Positions 1-8,654 are shown, counted from the first letter of the stretch. The stretch is 32,243 nt of DNA from Spirochaetia bacterium (GCA_009885105.1 VFLI01000113.1:1-32243), one strand, 5' to 3'. Translations and numbers: made by a program. Notes: generated by a model from the letters alone, not told the origin.

Positions 1-33
1 ATCGCCTGGATATGCAAACTATTAAAGCTTACT

Positions 34-51
34 TTCAATCGGTAGATTGAA
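34..51 (+). terminator. weak hairpin in the gene-free left edge (1-181)
   Basis: The arms TTCAATC and GATTGAA enclose a GGTA loop, and the hairpin is followed seven bases later by TTTT on the plus strand. It could end a plus-strand transcript entering from the left, but the T-run is short. Apart from the solo repeat half at 120-140, nothing else is recognisable in bases 1-181. Confidence 0.2.
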
Positions 52-119
52 GCTCGGTTTTCAACTCCGGCGCAGCGCAAGGTGGGGTGGGGAGGAATTG
101 ACGGTTACGCATAGTCGTG

Positions 120-140
120 CATTGGCGTTCATTCGCGGTT
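120..140. repeat. solo half of the CGCGAAT/TTCGCG foldback family
   Basis: The stretch CATTGGCGTTCATTCGCGG and the next two bases closely match the right arm of the element at 30803-30934 (CATTGGCGTATATTCGCG, then a second TATATTCGCG, then GTT), with one 10-nt unit fewer. No matching left arm is visible nearby, so this looks like a degenerate or truncated copy lying downstream of the minus-strand PRC-barrel operon. Confidence 0.5.
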
Positions 141-181
141 TGCGTTCCCTGTTTCGTGTTCATTGACGGTCAAAATCTCTT

Positions 182-607
182 CTACCAGGAACTCTCTTTC
201 AGCACGACTCTGGCGCCGATTTCCAGGATGCGCGAAGCTCCTATCGTTGCGGTCTCTTTTTTCAATCCTGCGCCCGACAGAGACACTGTTATTTCGCTGA
301 GAATATTACCGCTGCTTTTTACCGATTTGACCTTTCCAACAATCCGTCCGTCCGGCGACAGCACTTCCATTCCAATATATTTATCCGGCGGCACAACATT
401 CAGAAACACTGCGTCCACTCCGAAATTCGCCACCAGATCGATGCCGATAAAAAGAAACGGTTTCAGAAATCCCTGATCAACCGTCAGGCCCGTAAAAATT
501 TTTTTCACAGGGTCGACGTGCAGCTTCAATATCACTCCGAGTATTCCCCCCTCGGAATCGACGGCCTGCTTGCCCAGAATATCGTCTGTAGTGATGCCGT
601 TCCCCAT
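182..607 (-). CDS. PRC-barrel domain protein (two barrels)
   Basis: The 141-residue protein is soluble, with no signal peptide or membrane helix. It appears to hold two PRC-barrel-like units. The first (about residues 6-70) begins DDILGKQAVDSEGGILGVI. The second (about 73-137) begins DKYIGMEVLSPDGRIVGKV. PRC barrels are small beta folds used for RNA or protein contacts in RimM, photosynthetic reaction-centre H subunit and many stand-alone proteins, so the partner here is unknown. The start is supported by a GGAGGAG ribosome site 11-17 bases upstream. It is the last gene of a minus-strand operon, 17 bases after a second PRC-like protein. The domain call is good; a function cannot be given. Confidence 0.75.
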   Translation of the reverse strand: MGNGITTDDILGKQAVDSEGGILGVILKLHVDPVKKIFTGLTVDQGFLKPFLFIGIDLVANFGVDAVFLNVVPPDKYIGMEVLSPDGRIVGKVKSVKSSGNILSEITVSLSGAGLKKETATIGASRILEIGARVVLKESSW

Positions 608-624
608 ACGCGCGGCCGCTCCTC

Positions 625-1065
625 CTAATCCATATCAATTTTTAAGATAATGTTTTTTCGTGAAATCTCAATCTGGTCCGCCCGAACTGCAATCGGTTTT
701 GCAAAAAAGCTTTTTTTGATCTCCACAGCCTGAAACTCGTTTTCCGAACCGTTTCGCATCAAATGCACGACCTTTCCCAGACGGCGGCCGCTTTTATCGA
801 ACACATTTTTTCCGAGATGCAGATAAACGGGATCGATATTGAGCATGATCAGACGGCCGGAAGTATTTTCCACAAATTCCATATCCAGAAAAAAAGTGCG
901 GGATTTCCAGAGAACCACAAGCCCGGCAACATCTTCTGTTGATAGAAGAATATCGATCACCCTGCCCGCATTTTCGCCGGAACGCGACGCGACTCTCTTC
1001 CAGAAATATGAAAAATATCCGCGAAAGTCTTTTGTATTTCTGGTCTTTGTCGAAATGGTTTCCAT
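625..1065 (-). CDS. second PRC-barrel-like protein
   Basis: The 146-residue soluble protein resembles its downstream neighbour in layout. An N-terminal unit (about residues 30-78, containing GENAGRVIDILLSTEDVAG) is followed by a clearer PRC-like unit (about 82-144, containing HLGKNVFDKSGRRLGKVVHL). The hydrophobic LVVLWKSRTFFLDMEFV in the first unit looks like barrel strands rather than a membrane helix. Its start codon overlaps the stop of the upstream VTT membrane protein by one base (TAATG), so translation is probably coupled. Pairing two PRC proteins with one membrane protein suggests a cytoplasmic regulatory or scaffolding partner for it, but that is inference. Confidence 0.65.
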   Translation of the reverse strand: METISTKTRNTKDFRGYFSYFWKRVASRSGENAGRVIDILLSTEDVAGLVVLWKSRTFFLDMEFVENTSGRLIMLNIDPVYLHLGKNVFDKSGRRLGKVVHLMRNGSENEFQAVEIKKSFFAKPIAVRADQIEISRKNIILKIDMD

Positions 1066-1706
1066 TATGGATGCGGCCCCCAGAATTTTGCCGCAAAATA
1101 AATGATCGAAAGACCGGTATACAGAACCATTTTGCCGGCAAGAAAAAAAATAATAAATCGAAGCCTGTTGTAGCGAAACACTCCGAGAACCGCAACGAGA
1201 GCTTCCGCGGGAAGCGGCAGGGCATTGAAGACAAAGATGAGCAGACCGCCATACTGATTCAGGAGGCCCTTGATGCGGTAGAATTTGCGCGGCGTGACTG
1301 CAAACCTGGCAAAGGAGGCAGCGCGCGTTCCAACAGCATAGTTGATCCAGCAGGACAGAGTCGCTCCGGCCAGATACAGGCCCGATACTGGCAGGGCTCC
1401 GTGCCCGGATTTCAGAAATCCAAGAAACATCACGTCGGTGGGAAGATACAGGAAAAACAATCCGCCGAAAAAAGCCGTGTAAAAAATACCGCGGAAACTT
1501 CCGGTGCGGATATTCTCAAGAATCCCGGAGACAACGTCGCGCAGAACAATGCTGGCCGCAGAATTCTGCAAATATTTATAATAAATAATAGTAAATATTA
1601 TTGTGCCCAGAATCCCCGCAACAATCCATCGAAGGCGGCTGCGTTTCTGCCCGAATCCATACGCAAAGCTGTCCGCTGCGGAAAAAACGGGGGCTTTATC
1701 GTTCAT
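1065..1706 (-). CDS. DedA/VTT (SNARE-associated) family membrane protein
   Basis: The 213-residue integral membrane protein has a helix at about residues 27-45. A VTT-like core follows, with the re-entrant segment FFGGLFFLYLPTDVMFLGF, the segment LAGATLSCWINYAVGTRAA, and the family-typical YGGLLIFVFNALPLPAEAL ending in VLGVFRYNRLRFIIFFLAGK. Family members move or scramble phospholipids or undecaprenyl phosphate, but the substrate here is unknown. The reading frame is open back to 1874. I place the start at the ATG at 1706 because the extra 56 residues would overlap the divergent glycosyltransferase gene and look non-native. It is the first gene of a three-gene operon with the two PRC-barrel proteins. 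Confidence 0.75.
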   Translation of the reverse strand: MNDKAPVFSAADSFAYGFGQKRSRLRWIVAGILGTIIFTIIYYKYLQNSAASIVLRDVVSGILENIRTGSFRGIFYTAFFGGLFFLYLPTDVMFLGFLKSGHGALPVSGLYLAGATLSCWINYAVGTRAASFARFAVTPRKFYRIKGLLNQYGGLLIFVFNALPLPAEALVAVLGVFRYNRLRFIIFFLAGKMVLYTGLSIIYFAAKFWGPHP

Positions 1707-1800
1707 AAACGTCTCTGTGAATGCGCACAGGCACAAATTATATCTCACATCAGGGAGGAAAACTGCTTTTCTCTCCGGAGTCGCATAGAATCTTCGATTT

Positions 1801-3582
1801 GTGAGATTCAGAGCGGACAGACTTTTAATCATTCTTGCCGCTCTCTTCTGTATCTGGGCGGCCGTCAGCCGCATGTGGGTGGCGGAAGACGCCTACATCA
1901 CCTTCCGGGTTGTGGAAAATCTGTATCAGGGGCATGGACTGGTTTACAATCCGGGTGAACGGACAGAAGCTTTCACGCATCCTCTCTGGATGGCGGCCCT
2001 GGTCGTGCTTCGCGGAACAGGTCTCCCCCTGCATGCCGGTTCTGTTCTGCTGGGACTGACGCTGACTCTGGCCGGGATATTTCTGCTTCTTCGATCTTCC
2101 GGAGGATTTCCGATTGCCGCGGTCTCCCTGTGTGCCATTTCAGGATTTCGAGATTTTTCGACGGCGGGCATGGAGTTTTCTCCGGTTTTTTTTCTGCTGG
2201 TTTTGTTTTTTCTTTCTGCGTCCTCTCTCAAGATGAGAGACAGACCATTTCTGTTTTCTTCCCTGCTGGCCCTGCTCTATCTGACAAGGCCGGAACTCGG
2301 CCTGATGACTGCCTACTATTCCGTTTTTATCCTGGTTGAATCGGCGGGGGAGATTTTCAGAAAGGGACGCGGGGCATTGGCGGGAGAAATCCGCAGGCTC
2401 AGCCAGTGGGCGGCGGGCATTCTTGTTTTCGCGGGAACGTATCAGCTGTTTCGCTGGCTGTATTACGGAGATCTTTTTCCGAACACATACTACGCGAAAT
2501 CCGGTTTGTCCGCTTACTATTCCCAGGGCTTCAAGTATCTGGCGTCAACGCTGATCTGGTCTCCGTCGATCTGGATTGCGGCGGCGGCTGCCCTGTGCAC
2601 GCCGGTCCTCCATCGTCTGCGTAAGTTTCTGCCGGCTCGTATGCTTGTTCCTTACATGAGAGAACTGGGCGTTACGATACTGCTTGTGTTTTATGTGATT
2701 CGTGTGGGCGGGGATTTCATGGCCTTCCGTTTTCTTCTGCCGGAACTGTCCATGCTGGCGCTCCTGGCTCACCGGAGTTTCTCTCATTTTCCGCCGGCCC
2801 GATTCTGGCGGAAATTTCTTGTTGAGAATGACACGCTGGCAATCGCCGGGAACGAATCCTGGTGGAAAATTTTCAGCTTTGCAGCTCTTCTCTTTTACAT
2901 CGTTCTGGCATTTCAGCCCATTCCCTACTCCCGCGGCTTTATCGCCGATGAACGCAGTGTGTTTACGATGCAGCTGCAGGCGGGACCTCTGCAGCTGGCG
3001 GCCGGACAGGCACATCCCTGGGGCCTTGCCGGCGCCGATTTTAAAAAACTTCAGCAGTGTCTGGAACTCGGAGAAATCTGGATCACAAACAGCCAGACGC
3101 AGGCGCGATGCATGAAAGGAATCGGACTGGGATACTTTGGATTTTCAGCCGGTGCGGGAGTAAAAATTTTCGACGAACAGGGTCTGCCCAACCGCGAAGT
3201 GGCGCGAATGACAGTGCTGTACAGATGGCGGCCCGGTCACGAACACTACGTGGGACTGACGGATGTTCTGGAGAAGAATGCGCTCTTCTGCTCTTCCGGA
3301 GATCCGCAGTATGACCGCATTATGGCGACGAACGCCGGTATTCTAATCAACCTGGATAAAGATCTGCTCCTGACACTGCCCGGAATATCCAGCCGGCTGC
3401 AGAAACTGCTGGAGCTCAAACGCCGCGGAAATCCGATTGTAAACCGTCTGGAAGAAAAATACAGGACAACCATAGAAAGCCTTGCCGCCGAGGAGAGACG
3501 TTTTGCCGGCGATCCTGTTTTTCTCAAAAAGTCGCAATGCTGGAGCAATTTTCCGGTTTCCCCCGACCGGTATTTTTATTAA
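1801..3582 (+). CDS. GT-C fold glycosyltransferase, AftB-like membrane protein
   Basis: The 593-residue polytopic protein starts with a hydrophobic helix, then the hallmark segment VAEDAYITFRVVENLYQGHG, followed by LVYNPGERTEAFTHPLW. This signature is shared with mycobacterial arabinofuranosyltransferase AftB and related lipid-linked GT-C enzymes, where the acidic ED/DD pair in the first extracytoplasmic loop is the catalytic motif. Several helices follow to about residue 370, then a soluble extracytoplasmic C-terminal domain of about 220 residues. It probably adds a sugar from a polyprenyl-phosphate donor to an envelope glycan; donor and acceptor cannot be told. The start is a GTG without a strong ribosome site, so the N-terminus is uncertain by a few codons. 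It is divergent from the VTT operon across 94 bases. Confidence 0.7.
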   Translation: MRFRADRLLIILAALFCIWAAVSRMWVAEDAYITFRVVENLYQGHGLVYNPGERTEAFTHPLWMAALVVLRGTGLPLHAGSVLLGLTLTLAGIFLLLRSSGGFPIAAVSLCAISGFRDFSTAGMEFSPVFFLLVLFFLSASSLKMRDRPFLFSSLLALLYLTRPELGLMTAYYSVFILVESAGEIFRKGRGALAGEIRRLSQWAAGILVFAGTYQLFRWLYYGDLFPNTYYAKSGLSAYYSQGFKYLASTLIWSPSIWIAAAAALCTPVLHRLRKFLPARMLVPYMRELGVTILLVFYVIRVGGDFMAFRFLLPELSMLALLAHRSFSHFPPARFWRKFLVENDTLAIAGNESWWKIFSFAALLFYIVLAFQPIPYSRGFIADERSVFTMQLQAGPLQLAAGQAHPWGLAGADFKKLQQCLELGEIWITNSQTQARCMKGIGLGYFGFSAGAGVKIFDEQGLPNREVARMTVLYRWRPGHEHYVGLTDVLEKNALFCSSGDPQYDRIMATNAGILINLDKDLLLTLPGISSRLQKLLELKRRGNPIVNRLEEKYRTTIESLAAEERRFAGDPVFLKKSQCWSNFPVSPDRYFY

Positions 3583-3651
3583 ATTGAGTACAGGGCGAAA
3601 TGATATCGGCGAACAGCAGTATCGACCTGCCATGAGAATAATCAGTCCATC

Positions 3652-3680
3652 GCGTAAAATCACATTTGACACTGTATATT
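3652..3680 (+). promoter_or_regulatory. candidate tRNA-Arg promoter
   Basis: A TGTATATT stretch (-10 TATATT at 3675-3680) is directly followed by the GC-rich stretch CCCGCGG, like the discriminator of growth-controlled stable-RNA promoters, 33 bases before the mature tRNA. The matching -35 (about 3652-3657) is weak. A perfect TTGACA at 3666-3671 lies too close to this -10 to be its partner. The rest of 3583-3712 shows nothing recognisable. Confidence 0.3.
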
Positions 3681-3712
3681 CCCGCGGAAAAGTCGACCCT
3701 GCCTCACGGTAA

Positions 3713-3786
3713 GCGCCCATAGCTCAGTTGGATAGAGTGTTTGACTACGAATCAAAAGGTCGCAGGTTCGAATCCTGCTGGGCGCA
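3713..3786 (+). tRNA. tRNA-Arg (anticodon ACG)
   Basis: A full 74-nt cloverleaf is present. The acceptor stem GCGCCCA pairs with TGGGCGC, followed by discriminator A. The D arm is GCTC/GAGT, with one G-U pair. The anticodon stem TTTGA/TCAAA encloses loop CTACGAA, with anticodon ACG at 3747-3749. The T arm GCAGG/CCTGC has loop TTCGAAT. The CCA end is not encoded. The ACG anticodon is normally deaminated to ICG by TadA and reads CGU, CGC and CGA arginine codons. Confidence 0.97.
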
Positions 3787-3822
3787 AATCCTGGCCACAG
3801 CCCGGATGATTTACTGTTGATT

Positions 3823-6231
3823 ATGAATGAGCTGGAACCACAAAAAAGCAGATCCATTCTGCAAATTCGCCAGAAGCTGATAGAAAAAGCTTCGTCTCAA
3901 ACGATGGATGAGCTTCTCACAGCCACGCTCGACGAGGCGGAAATCCTGACCAACAGTCAAATCGGTTTTTTCCATTTTGTCGAACCGGATGAGAATACCC
4001 TCTCCCTGCAGGCCTGGTCAAGCCGAACTGTGAGCGAAATGTGCGCCGCAGAGGGGAAAGGACGTCACTACGATCTCTCAGATGCCGGCATCTGGGCAGA
4101 CTGTGTGCGTCAGCGGCGCGCCGTCATACACAACGACTATGCTTCCCTGTCAAACCGCCGGGGCCTGCCTCCGGGGCACGCAGCAATTCTGCGCGAACTC
4201 ACAGTGCCCATCACAAGAACCGGCAGAATTGTGGCCATCATCGGCGTGGGCAACAAACCGGTGGATTACAATGAAACAGACCTGGAACTCGTATCCAGTC
4301 TGGCCGATCTGATCTGGGATGTGACAGAATTAAAAAGAGCGCAGGAGGATTGGGATAAGCGCCGGAAAGCGGAACAGATTCTCAGCCACACCCAGGATAA
4401 TTACAGAAATTTGATGGAACAGGCTTCGGACGGAATTTTTATATCCGACGCAGACGGACACTATCTGGACGTAAACGAACAGGGCTGCCTGATGACGGGC
4501 TATACAAAAGCAGAATTGCTGCAGAAGGAGATTAAAGATCTCATAGCAAAGGAAGATCTTACCCGCGATCCGGTACATTACTCCGATCTGGCGACCGGAA
4601 AACCATTGCGGCTGGAGAGAAATCTTCAAAGGAAAGACGGCACGACCATTGCCGTGGAATCCAGCGCCAGGCAGCTGAAAGACGGCCGCATAATGGCGAT
4701 CATCCGCGACAGATCGGAACAAAAAAAGATTGTTCGATCGCTCAGGGAAAGCGAAGAAAGATTCCGCTCGGCAGTCGAACAATCGGGCGACGGATTTGAG
4801 CTGCTGGATGAGTTCGGCGGATATCTGGACGTAAATGCGACAACCTGCCGGATGCTTGGCCGCACACGAACAGAAATACTGAAGATGAAAATAGCAGACA
4901 TCGATCCGCTCGTGAATGAAGCAAGATTCAAAGAATTGTTTCAATCCATGCAGGGAAAGCCGGCCATGACTTTCGAATCGCAGCATATTCATAAAGACGG
5001 AACCATATTTCCGGTTGAAATCACAACATCGATCATTCTCATAGGTGGAACACCGAGAGCCCTGTCCATGGTGCGCGATATCCGCGAAAGAAAGAGGATC
5101 GAAGCGTCTCATGTTAAAAATGAAAAACTCGAATCGCTGGGCACGCTTGCCGGCGGCATCGCTCATGATTTTAACAATCTGCTGAGCGGCGTCTACGGGT
5201 ATCTGGACCTGGCCCGGCGGACCAGCGATCCGGAGCAGATTAAACTGCTTCTTGTAAACGCCGGCAAGAGCATAGAACGCGCGAGAAAACTGACCTTGCA
5301 GCTGCTCACATTTGCAAAAGGCGGAACACCAAACATGAGTCTGGGAAATCTTTCGCCTTTCCTGGAAGAAACTGTGATGTTCGCTCTTTCCGGATCCGGA
5401 ATCGAGCCGATGTTTGCTCTGGCGCCGGACCTGAAGCCCGTTCAATACGATTCGGGTCAGCTGGGCCAGGTTGTTGACAATATCGTGATCAATGCCAGGC
5501 AGGCTTCTGATAACAGCGGAGTAATTTTTATCAGGGCTGAAAATATTCAGCTGAAAAACAATGAAGCGGCAGAACTGAAAGAAGGACAGTATGTTCGTAT
5601 TTCGTTTCAGGATGAAGGCGCCGGTATCGAGAAGGAAATTCAGAATCATATTTTTGAACCTTTTTATACTACAAAAACCCTGGGAAGCGGACTGGGACTG
5701 GCCACGGCCTTTTCCATAATGAAACAGCACGGAGGGGCCATCACCGTCGATTCTAAACCGGGAAAAGGATCTGTGTTCCATATATTTCTACCGGCCGGAG
5801 AAGCGGCCAGGTCGCCGGAGGTCAGTCTGGAAATCAGTACAAATAATTCACCGGCGACCGGACGTATCCTGATCATGGACGATGATCCGGTGATAAGAGA
5901 TGTTCTCTCTCAGATTCTCGTCATGATGGGTTATTCGGTGGAAAGTTCCTCTGATGGAAAAGAGACTCTTGCGAAATTCGAATCCGTCGACGCGAATCAG
6001 GAACAGTTCAAAGCCCTGATCGTAGATCTGACTGTTCCTGGAGGGACGGGGGGATTGGAAGTCGTGAAACAAATCCGCAAAACCAATTCGGATATTCCGG
6101 TCTTTGTTATGAGCGGTTACTCGGACGAACTCAATATTTCAGAAATATTGAAGTACGGATTCAGCGGAAGGATTTCAAAACCATTCACCGTGGATGAACT
6201 GTCATCTCTTCTGAACAGTCGCCTCCATTGA
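3823..6231 (+). CDS. soluble hybrid histidine kinase: GAF-PAS-PAS-HisKA-HATPase-REC
   Basis: The 802-residue protein has no membrane segment, so it senses something in the cytoplasm. Order of domains: GAF (about residues 20-168, ending in the typical NKPVDYNETDLELVSSLA), PAS 1 (about 190-305, NLMEQASDGIFISDADGHYL), PAS 2 (about 310-430), and HisKA with GGIAHDFNNLL, whose phospho-acceptor is His448. The HATPase_c domain has N box DNIVINARQA, G1 DEGAGI, and G2 GSGLGL. A C-terminal REC domain carries DDD near its start, phospho-acceptor Asp735 in VDLTVPGG, and Lys in SKPF. All catalytic residues are present. I prefer the ATG at 3823 over a TTG two codons upstream. It follows the tRNA with no terminator, and no separate response regulator is adjacent, so its output partner lies elsewhere. 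Confidence 0.93.
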   Translation: MNELEPQKSRSILQIRQKLIEKASSQTMDELLTATLDEAEILTNSQIGFFHFVEPDENTLSLQAWSSRTVSEMCAAEGKGRHYDLSDAGIWADCVRQRRAVIHNDYASLSNRRGLPPGHAAILRELTVPITRTGRIVAIIGVGNKPVDYNETDLELVSSLADLIWDVTELKRAQEDWDKRRKAEQILSHTQDNYRNLMEQASDGIFISDADGHYLDVNEQGCLMTGYTKAELLQKEIKDLIAKEDLTRDPVHYSDLATGKPLRLERNLQRKDGTTIAVESSARQLKDGRIMAIIRDRSEQKKIVRSLRESEERFRSAVEQSGDGFELLDEFGGYLDVNATTCRMLGRTRTEILKMKIADIDPLVNEARFKELFQSMQGKPAMTFESQHIHKDGTIFPVEITTSIILIGGTPRALSMVRDIRERKRIEASHVKNEKLESLGTLAGGIAHDFNNLLSGVYGYLDLARRTSDPEQIKLLLVNAGKSIERARKLTLQLLTFAKGGTPNMSLGNLSPFLEETVMFALSGSGIEPMFALAPDLKPVQYDSGQLGQVVDNIVINARQASDNSGVIFIRAENIQLKNNEAAELKEGQYVRISFQDEGAGIEKEIQNHIFEPFYTTKTLGSGLGLATAFSIMKQHGGAITVDSKPGKGSVFHIFLPAGEAARSPEVSLEISTNNSPATGRILIMDDDPVIRDVLSQILVMMGYSVESSSDGKETLAKFESVDANQEQFKALIVDLTVPGGTGGLEVVKQIRKTNSDIPVFVMSGYSDELNISEILKYGFSGRISKPFTVDELSSLLNSRLH

Positions 6232-6241
6232 CGGACATCCA

Positions 6242-6553
6242 TCAATTTGCATACGGCGACTCCTCATCGCAGGCAGCGCGCAGTCCGTCGTATGTGTATA
6301 TGCCTGTGTCGTGATTGTCCGACCAGGTGATCGAAATCGCATACCTTCCGATTTTTTTCCAGGACACAAGCTGGATTCCCGTTATGTCGCCCGTGGTTCT
6401 GACTGAGTCCTGATCATGGCCGCCGCGACATACGGCGCAGGGGCAGTTTTTTCTGAGCATCAGCAGGTCGTACTGGCAGGTTTTGCCGTCTTTCCACTGA
6501 ATTCGCAGCTGTTTTTCATTGTATACTATTTCTGCCGGTATTGTATCTAACAT
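6242..6553 (-). CDS. DUF971 (gamma-butyrobetaine hydroxylase-like N-terminal domain) protein
   Basis: The 103-residue protein matches the DUF971 pattern. It has a basic Cys cluster, LRKNCPCAVCRGG, with Cys37, Cys39 and Cys42, followed by the C-terminal signature GRYAISITWSDNHDTGIYTY and the DGLRAAC tail. In eukaryotic gamma-butyrobetaine hydroxylase the homologous domain binds zinc. Bacterial stand-alone copies are often found near Fe-S or Mrp-type proteins, but no such gene is nearby here. It is convergent with the histidine kinase, with 10 bases between stop codons, and divergent from the lipid kinase. Confidence 0.85.
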   Translation of the reverse strand: MLDTIPAEIVYNEKQLRIQWKDGKTCQYDLLMLRKNCPCAVCRGGHDQDSVRTTGDITGIQLVSWKKIGRYAISITWSDNHDTGIYTYDGLRAACDEESPYAN

Positions 6554-6609
6554 AAAAACAGGGTCGCTTCCTTGTTGACAACGATCAAGGATAAATTTTA
6601 TTTCCTCTC

Positions 6610-7587
6610 ATGTCCCTGGCAAGCCGTTTATGGAAGAAACTGACTGGCGGCAGCCTGCCGCTTAAAAGACTGCTGATCATGAATCCGGCAAGCCGGAATG
6701 GTCGGGCATCAAAAGCTTTCAACAAACTTTATCCCGCGTTGAAAGCAAAGCTCGGAGATTTTGAACTGCACATGACCACTTCTCCGATGGACGCAACAAA
6801 CAGAGTGCGTCAGGCTTTGAAGAATAAAGAATGCTACCAGATCCTGGTGGCCGGCGGGGACGGAACGATCAATGAGGCTGTGAACGGATACTTTGAAAAG
6901 GGAAAAGTCGTCCGGAAAGATATCCCGCTCGGAGTAATCAACCTGGGCACGGGGGGCGACTTTTTTCGCAGCATACAGCAGATCAATGCTTCCTATGATG
7001 TTGCAATCAGAGAAAACTGTTTCCGTCTTGTGGACTGCGGTCTTGTCACGATAAACGGCGGCGAACAACGTTACTTCTTGAATATCGCCTCTACGGGGAT
7101 GGGCGGCGAAGTTCTTAAGAGTCTCAAAAAGTCGGCTTTTCAAACGGGCACTCCCGCTTTTTTCTACCACTCGCTGAAAACCCTGATTAAATATATCCCG
7201 CCAATGGTAAAAATAAAAAGTCTGGATCCATCCGGAAACTGGAGTGAACTGGATGTGGAACTGGTCAATTTTTTCGCCTGCAATGGACGATTCAACGGCG
7301 GCGGAATGAACTGGGCGCCCAACGGCATCATCGATGACGGGATTTTCAATATTGTCGTGGTTGCCCGCACCGGCAAGCTCAAACTGATAGCGCAGAGCGG
7401 AAAAATCTACGCGGGAAGAATTTCGGAACTCAGCGGCGTGCGCGAATTTGAAGCCAGACATGTTATCATCGAACACTCGGGCGAACTTTCACTGGAGCTT
7501 GACGGAGAGATTATGGATATGAACCATGGCAATAATAATACCATTCACTTTGAACTTAAAAATAAAGTATTTCCATTAATTCTTTGA
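6610..7587 (+). CDS. diacylglycerol kinase-like lipid kinase (YegS/DgkB type)
   Basis: The 325-residue soluble enzyme has the DAGK catalytic fold: an N-terminal RLLIMNPASRNGRA nucleotide strand, the GGDGT motif at residues 82-86 followed by INEAVN, and LGVINLGTGGDFFRS. The C-terminal beta domain includes NGGGMNWAPNGIIDDG and the tail LELDGEI. Such enzymes phosphorylate diacylglycerol or related lipids with ATP at the membrane surface. No Shine-Dalgarno is visible. A perfect TTGACA (6575-6580) lies about 30 bases upstream with only weak -10 candidates near 6597-6603, so a leaderless or very short-leader mRNA is possible. Its stop overlaps the ribosome binding site of the FecR lipoprotein, so the two are an operon. 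Confidence 0.9.
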   Translation: MSLASRLWKKLTGGSLPLKRLLIMNPASRNGRASKAFNKLYPALKAKLGDFELHMTTSPMDATNRVRQALKNKECYQILVAGGDGTINEAVNGYFEKGKVVRKDIPLGVINLGTGGDFFRSIQQINASYDVAIRENCFRLVDCGLVTINGGEQRYFLNIASTGMGGEVLKSLKKSAFQTGTPAFFYHSLKTLIKYIPPMVKIKSLDPSGNWSELDVELVNFFACNGRFNGGGMNWAPNGIIDDGIFNIVVVARTGKLKLIAQSGKIYAGRISELSGVREFEARHVIIEHSGELSLELDGEIMDMNHGNNNTIHFELKNKVFPLIL

Positions 7588-7598
7588 AGGAGATCCCC

Positions 7599-8654
7599 AT
7601 GTTACTGAATAGAACTTTAATAGGTTTCGCCGCTCTGATTATCATTGCAGGCACATCGTGCAAAAAGAAGGCGGAAGATCTTCAAGGCGGCACAATCACC
7701 GCTGTTTCCGGCGATGTCCGGATCGAATCTGCGGCAGGCGTCTCGCGGAGAATTACCACTCAGAACTTATTTACAAAAGAAAGTTTTTTTATGCCCGGAG
7801 AAGTGCTTGTAACGGAAAAAGCGTCCCTGGTGGACATGCAGTTTGCGGCAGGCCAGGTGGTGAGAATCGGGGAATCCACCCGCGTAAAACTGTCCGGCGC
7901 CCGGATACTTTCCGGAGAAAATTTCAGCCAGGTGCTGATGGACCTCAAACAGGGAAAGGTTTTCGTGAGATCTGATAAAATCAGTTCCACTTCTGTATTC
8001 ACCATCGCAACGCCGACTGCCATCGCTTCTGTGCGCGGCACGGAATTCCTTATCAATGAAGAAAAAGGATCCAGCGAGACTCTCGTACAGGACGGCAGCG
8101 TTCAGGTAAGCGATGAGAATCTTGAGAATCCGGATGTTGTCGACGAAGGCAATAAAGCGGAAGTGGAACAGAACGGCGAAGTTGAAGTCAATCCTCTGGA
8201 TGAAGATGACAAAAAGGAACTGGCGGACATCAGCAATAATATTCAAACTATTCAGGCGGATGCGCAGGCTCGCATCCAGGATATCATAGCAAATTTTGAG
8301 GAAAACAAAGCACGAATCCAGCAGGCTCTGGAAGAGCAGAAGAAAGTGAACGAATCTGTTATACAGAATCAGCGCGATAGAGACGCGAATCTGATTCAAA
8401 ACCAGCAGGAGCGCGACAAAACAATGCTTCAGGATCAGATTCGCCGCGACCGCGAAATGATGGACAGAATCCGCGGATCATCGCAGGAACAGACAGATGC
8501 AATGAAAAGAGGAGCCCAGGAGAAATCTGACGCTATTCAATCCGGCGGAAATGAGAACATGGATAAAATCCGTCAGAGCGGAGGCGGCGCAAGCCAGGAC
8601 AGCACGCGCAGTCAGATGGATAAAATCCGGAATCCGACAAAACCGGCTCAGTAA
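7599..8654 (+). CDS. FecR-domain lipoprotein with long C-terminal coiled coil
   Basis: The 351-residue protein starts with a lipoprotein signal peptide ending IIIAGTSC, with Cys21 as the likely lipidated residue in a loose spirochaete-like lipobox. A FecR domain (about residues 40-165) contains GEVLVTEKASLVDMQF and the typical TIATPTAIASVRGTEFLI. An acidic linker leads to a long charged coiled coil (about 195-300) rich in Gln, Arg and Asp with repeating IQNQRDRD, IQNQQERD and LQDQIRRDRE units. The tail is Gly/Ser/Gln-rich. AAGGAG at 7587-7592 fixes the ATG at 7599. No FecA or sigma factor is adjacent, so this is probably not classical iron signalling; an envelope or periplasm-spanning structural role is more likely. 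Confidence 0.85.
   Translation: MLLNRTLIGFAALIIIAGTSCKKKAEDLQGGTITAVSGDVRIESAAGVSRRITTQNLFTKESFFMPGEVLVTEKASLVDMQFAAGQVVRIGESTRVKLSGARILSGENFSQVLMDLKQGKVFVRSDKISSTSVFTIATPTAIASVRGTEFLINEEKGSSETLVQDGSVQVSDENLENPDVVDEGNKAEVEQNGEVEVNPLDEDDKKELADISNNIQTIQADAQARIQDIIANFEENKARIQQALEEQKKVNESVIQNQRDRDANLIQNQQERDKTMLQDQIRRDREMMDRIRGSSQEQTDAMKRGAQEKSDAIQSGGNENMDKIRQSGGGASQDSTRSQMDKIRNPTKPAQ

Noticed and set aside
939..1958. A 339-codon plus-strand open frame
   Set aside because: It overlaps the VTT and PRC-barrel genes in antisense and the start of the GT-C gene. The product is rich in Asn, Arg and Lys with no domain.
3666..3671. Perfect TTGACA as the -35 of the tRNA promoter
   Set aside because: Seventeen bases downstream there is no acceptable -10. 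The better -10 (TATATT) lies only three bases after it.
4330..5781. A 483-codon open frame on the minus strand
   Set aside because: It lies fully antisense to the histidine kinase, whose domains are continuous there. Its translation shows no domain and looks like the usual mirror frame of a GC-biased gene.
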